Assembly (NCBI RefSeq): GCF_016802725.1
Contig: NC_052665.1
Span: forward strand, 9,300,001 to 9,364,000
Source: Solenopsis invicta
Taxonomy: Eukaryota > Arthropoda > Insecta > Hymenoptera > Formicidae
Direction of reading: 5' to 3'
DNA length: 64,000 nt
Shown here one piece after another: positions 62,901-64,000 of the stretch. The notes under the pieces are model-generated. The model was given only the letters and a program-made list of their open reading frames with translations, ran no database searches and was not told the origin of the DNA. Within the stretch, counting starts at the first letter, position 1. The number at the start of each line of letters is the position of its first letter. Both the position numbers and the translations under genes were made by a program.

Positions 62901-63642
62901 ATTTCGCTAATCGATACTTCTTAACGAGTAAACTTATAGAAGACTGTATAAAGCAGTCATCATTAACTAATTGAAACAAAATTTAGTACTGTATTTGATT
63001 TGTCATCTGATAAATATTTAAGATGAACATGAAGATTCAAGATCAAAGAATTTTGAAACTATTGTGAAAAAGACTCATGTCAAAGGATTAATCAAACTCA
63101 ATTGATTAATACTTAATCGATTGATTATCGCATCTTTGTTAAGATATAAACAAAATTTTTTATTATTTAATTCATTAAAAAACGGATTAGATTATAAAAG
63201 CAATGAATTATATAAATAAAAAATTAGTTTTAAGCAACTCTGCTGGTTGAGTTAATCGTTAAGATCTAATTAACCGGGGCCCAAATCGGCCTAGAGGCCG
63301 TTGTTTTTACGCAAACTAATTTGAATACTTCATTGGAAGAGTGACATCATTGTCTTTCTCCAGACGGTATGCAGTCTGCATGCGATTGCTGCCCCGGACC
63401 TTCGTCATGCCAATGTAACCGGAGTCCAATTTCAGCTTGCTGATGAAGTCGAACGTCTGCAGATCGTCTTCGCCAGACTTGTAGCCGTTGCATAATCCAG
63501 ATTTGGCGATGACATATTCTAACAGAAATATAACACTACGAGTTTCACGAATGCTACAAATAATCCTGTACTATCATTGCAAATAATACTTACGAGCATA
63601 AGTTATATGCGCTATCACAAATATCCATGTTTGCAGATACAT
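48011..63642 (-). CDS. FACIT-type collagen, alpha-1(IX)-like
   Basis: Extracellular matrix collagen. Nineteen exons (minus): 63,642-63,594, 63,518-63,329, 62,865-62,649, 61,814-61,644, 61,150-61,079, 60,998-60,918, 60,225-60,118, 59,406-59,299, 59,183-59,015, 53,583-53,323, 52,120-51,945, 51,141-50,971, 50,830-50,636, 50,370-50,169, 49,804-49,703, 49,349-49,248, 48,817-48,650, 48,542-48,474 and 48,126-48,011; 908 residues (human COL9A1 921). Signal peptide (MYLQTWIFVIAHITYA), then a thrombospondin-N/laminin-G-like NC4 domain to about residue 233 (NGLPEEFSLVYSL, RGWHKVNFGVF, QWMVLNCDPTRHERETCEELP). Gly-X-Y blocks follow, with breaks at NMSDFFLGSLRY, STVFMNTSSI, LSAANSSFDST, and HSVSEAEIRDICASVLR plus EQMTAMAALIQ. 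The last is NC2-like, with a cysteine that may cross-link. The tail YCEFCNYPG...NRGNEKGP resembles the type IX NC1. The donors after 53,323 (GTTCGC) and 48,650 (GTTAAA) are weak. The 5.4-kb intron 9 holds repeats. Confidence 0.93.
51757..51839. repeat. (GA)n microsatellite in collagen intron
   Basis: About 80 bp of nearly pure GA (one AAG interruption near 51,790), purine-only on the plus strand. It lies in the intron between 52,120-51,945 and 51,141-50,971, so the transcript carries a long CU run. Confidence 0.97.
53696..53725. repeat. Perfect short hairpin
   Basis: Arms AACGATAGATGTT and AACATCTATCGTT are perfect 13-bp inverse copies around a TGTC loop, in the 5.4-kb collagen intron. Too short for a typical animal miRNA precursor. 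Confidence 0.8.
54934..55072. repeat. Long (TA)n microsatellite in collagen intron 9
   Basis: Two TA runs (54,934-54,956 and about 54,978-55,072) are separated by ACACACGTTTAAATTATGTATC. The flank ATAATTTAAACGTATATA before the first run is the inverse of the separator, so the whole can fold back. Confidence 0.95.
55154..55360 (+). repeat. Direct repeat pair (about 70 bp, 135 bp apart)
   Basis: AAATACCACTTAGGTTGG followed by AAGAGATTTTGTAGAAAATATTAAT-like sequence occurs at 55,154 and again at 55,289. It is a local duplication within the collagen intron. Confidence 0.85.
57180..57550 (+). repeat. Two diverged tandem copies of an about 185-bp unit
   Basis: The same order of words occurs twice: CTTTGCAACAAAAAACATT / TTTTTGCAACAAAAAATTTT, CGGCGTTTTAAAGCTAAAGA / TGGCGTTTTCAAGCTAAAGA, CATGGAGAATATAAGGTATT / CAAGGCAAATATGAGGTATT. 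A more degraded third copy may lie at 56,990-57,180. It is non-coding and resembles an old minisatellite in collagen intron 9. Confidence 0.8.
58521..58641. repeat. Foldback element with TGCTAAAC ends
   Basis: Left arm TGCTAAACTAATTTTTAATA and right arm ending AAAAAGTAGTTTAGCA are near-perfect inverse copies about 50 bp long, with a 20-bp loop (GGGTTGATATTAACC is itself partly inverse). Small MITE or stem-loop in collagen intron 9. Confidence 0.85.
59929..59966. repeat. (TA)n microsatellite in collagen intron
   Basis: About 19 uninterrupted TA units between the exons at 60,225-60,118 and 59,406-59,299. Confidence 0.95.
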
Positions 63643-64000
63643 TTGCTGCGAGCAAATAAATCTGAAACAGCGACGATATTTGACGATAATAGTAATAATT
63701 GACGTATCTGTTATATTCCAGGATGAATGCTCGCAAGTAATTACAAAAATATAAATATGTAACGATGATGACGATGATATGTACAAAATGCATGAGGAAG
63801 AAACAAAAGAAATGATTAAGTGTACAAAAAAATTGTTATTTAAAAACAAACCAGGAAGAACGTTCGATATAAAGAATACTTGATAGATATAAAAAGGTTT
63901 AATTTTTTGATAGCATTTTAAAGAAGCAAGATAGCACTTAAAGGAAGATTATATTTATAAGATTCCGCGAGACATTGCAAAACTTCAAATTACGTAGTTT
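63643..64000. other. Upstream of the collagen start codon
   Basis: AT-rich sequence upstream of the ATG at 63,642, expected to hold the 5' UTR and perhaps promoter. The collagen frame stays open upstream to 63,849 with further ATG codons, but only the ATG at 63,642 begins a compact signal peptide. No TATA box placed. Confidence 0.4.

Noticed and set aside
48011..63642. Multiplexin (XV/XVIII-type) collagen or type IV collagen
   Set aside because: No endostatin or C4 domain at the C-terminus. The short tail YCEFC...NEKGP and the N-terminal QWMVLNCDP / ETCEELP block fit the type IX FACIT pattern.
1..64000. tRNA, rRNA, known insect microRNA seeds, CRISPR array or telomeric TTAGG array
   Set aside because: None seen on reading both strands. 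A structured-RNA search (tRNAscan, Rfam covariance models) would be decisive; a significant hit would overturn this.

Overview
This is a window of insect nuclear DNA. Split genes with GT-AG introns, AT-rich introns, CpG-rich islands and an insect-like gene set suggest a hymenopteran, possibly an ant; the species is inference only. I see no bacterial, phage, CRISPR or viral genes. Six protein-coding genes could be assembled exon by exon, with intron phases that agree at every junction.

Layout. (1) Bases 1 to about 16,700 hold no gene I can name. There are three CpG-rich islands that may be first exons or promoters (about 560-900, 6,320-6,620 and 10,300-11,460), microsatellites, at least two families of short AT-rich inverted-repeat elements, and one weak two-exon gene model on the minus strand (8,282-8,997). 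(2) 16,895-18,509 is a large imperfect inverted duplication that looks like a duplicated promoter plus first exon. (3) 18,734-30,000 is gene-dense: a secreted UPF0669/C6orf120-like protein (+), XPF/ERCC4 nuclease (+) starting 49 bp after it, ZNF277-like zinc finger protein (-), and TRAIP/no poles-like RING E3 ligase (+). XPF and ZNF277 converge; ZNF277 and TRAIP diverge from a 455-bp gap. (4) 30,044-40,445 (-) is dystrobrevin in 16 coding exons, with its probable 3' UTR to the left. (5) 40,446-48,010 is intergenic, with two CpG-rich islands and a nested transposable-element insertion. (6) 48,011-63,642 (-) is a complete FACIT-type collagen resembling collagen alpha-1(IX), in 19 coding exons with a 908-residue product.

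How the genes relate. XPF and TRAIP both act in DNA interstrand-crosslink repair in animals and lie about 3 kb apart, with ZNF277 between them. Dystrobrevin (cytoplasmic side of the dystrophin complex) and the FACIT collagen (extracellular matrix) both concern cell-matrix attachment, but nothing in the sequence links their regulation. The most unusual structure is the inverted duplication just upstream of the C6orf120-like/XPF pair.
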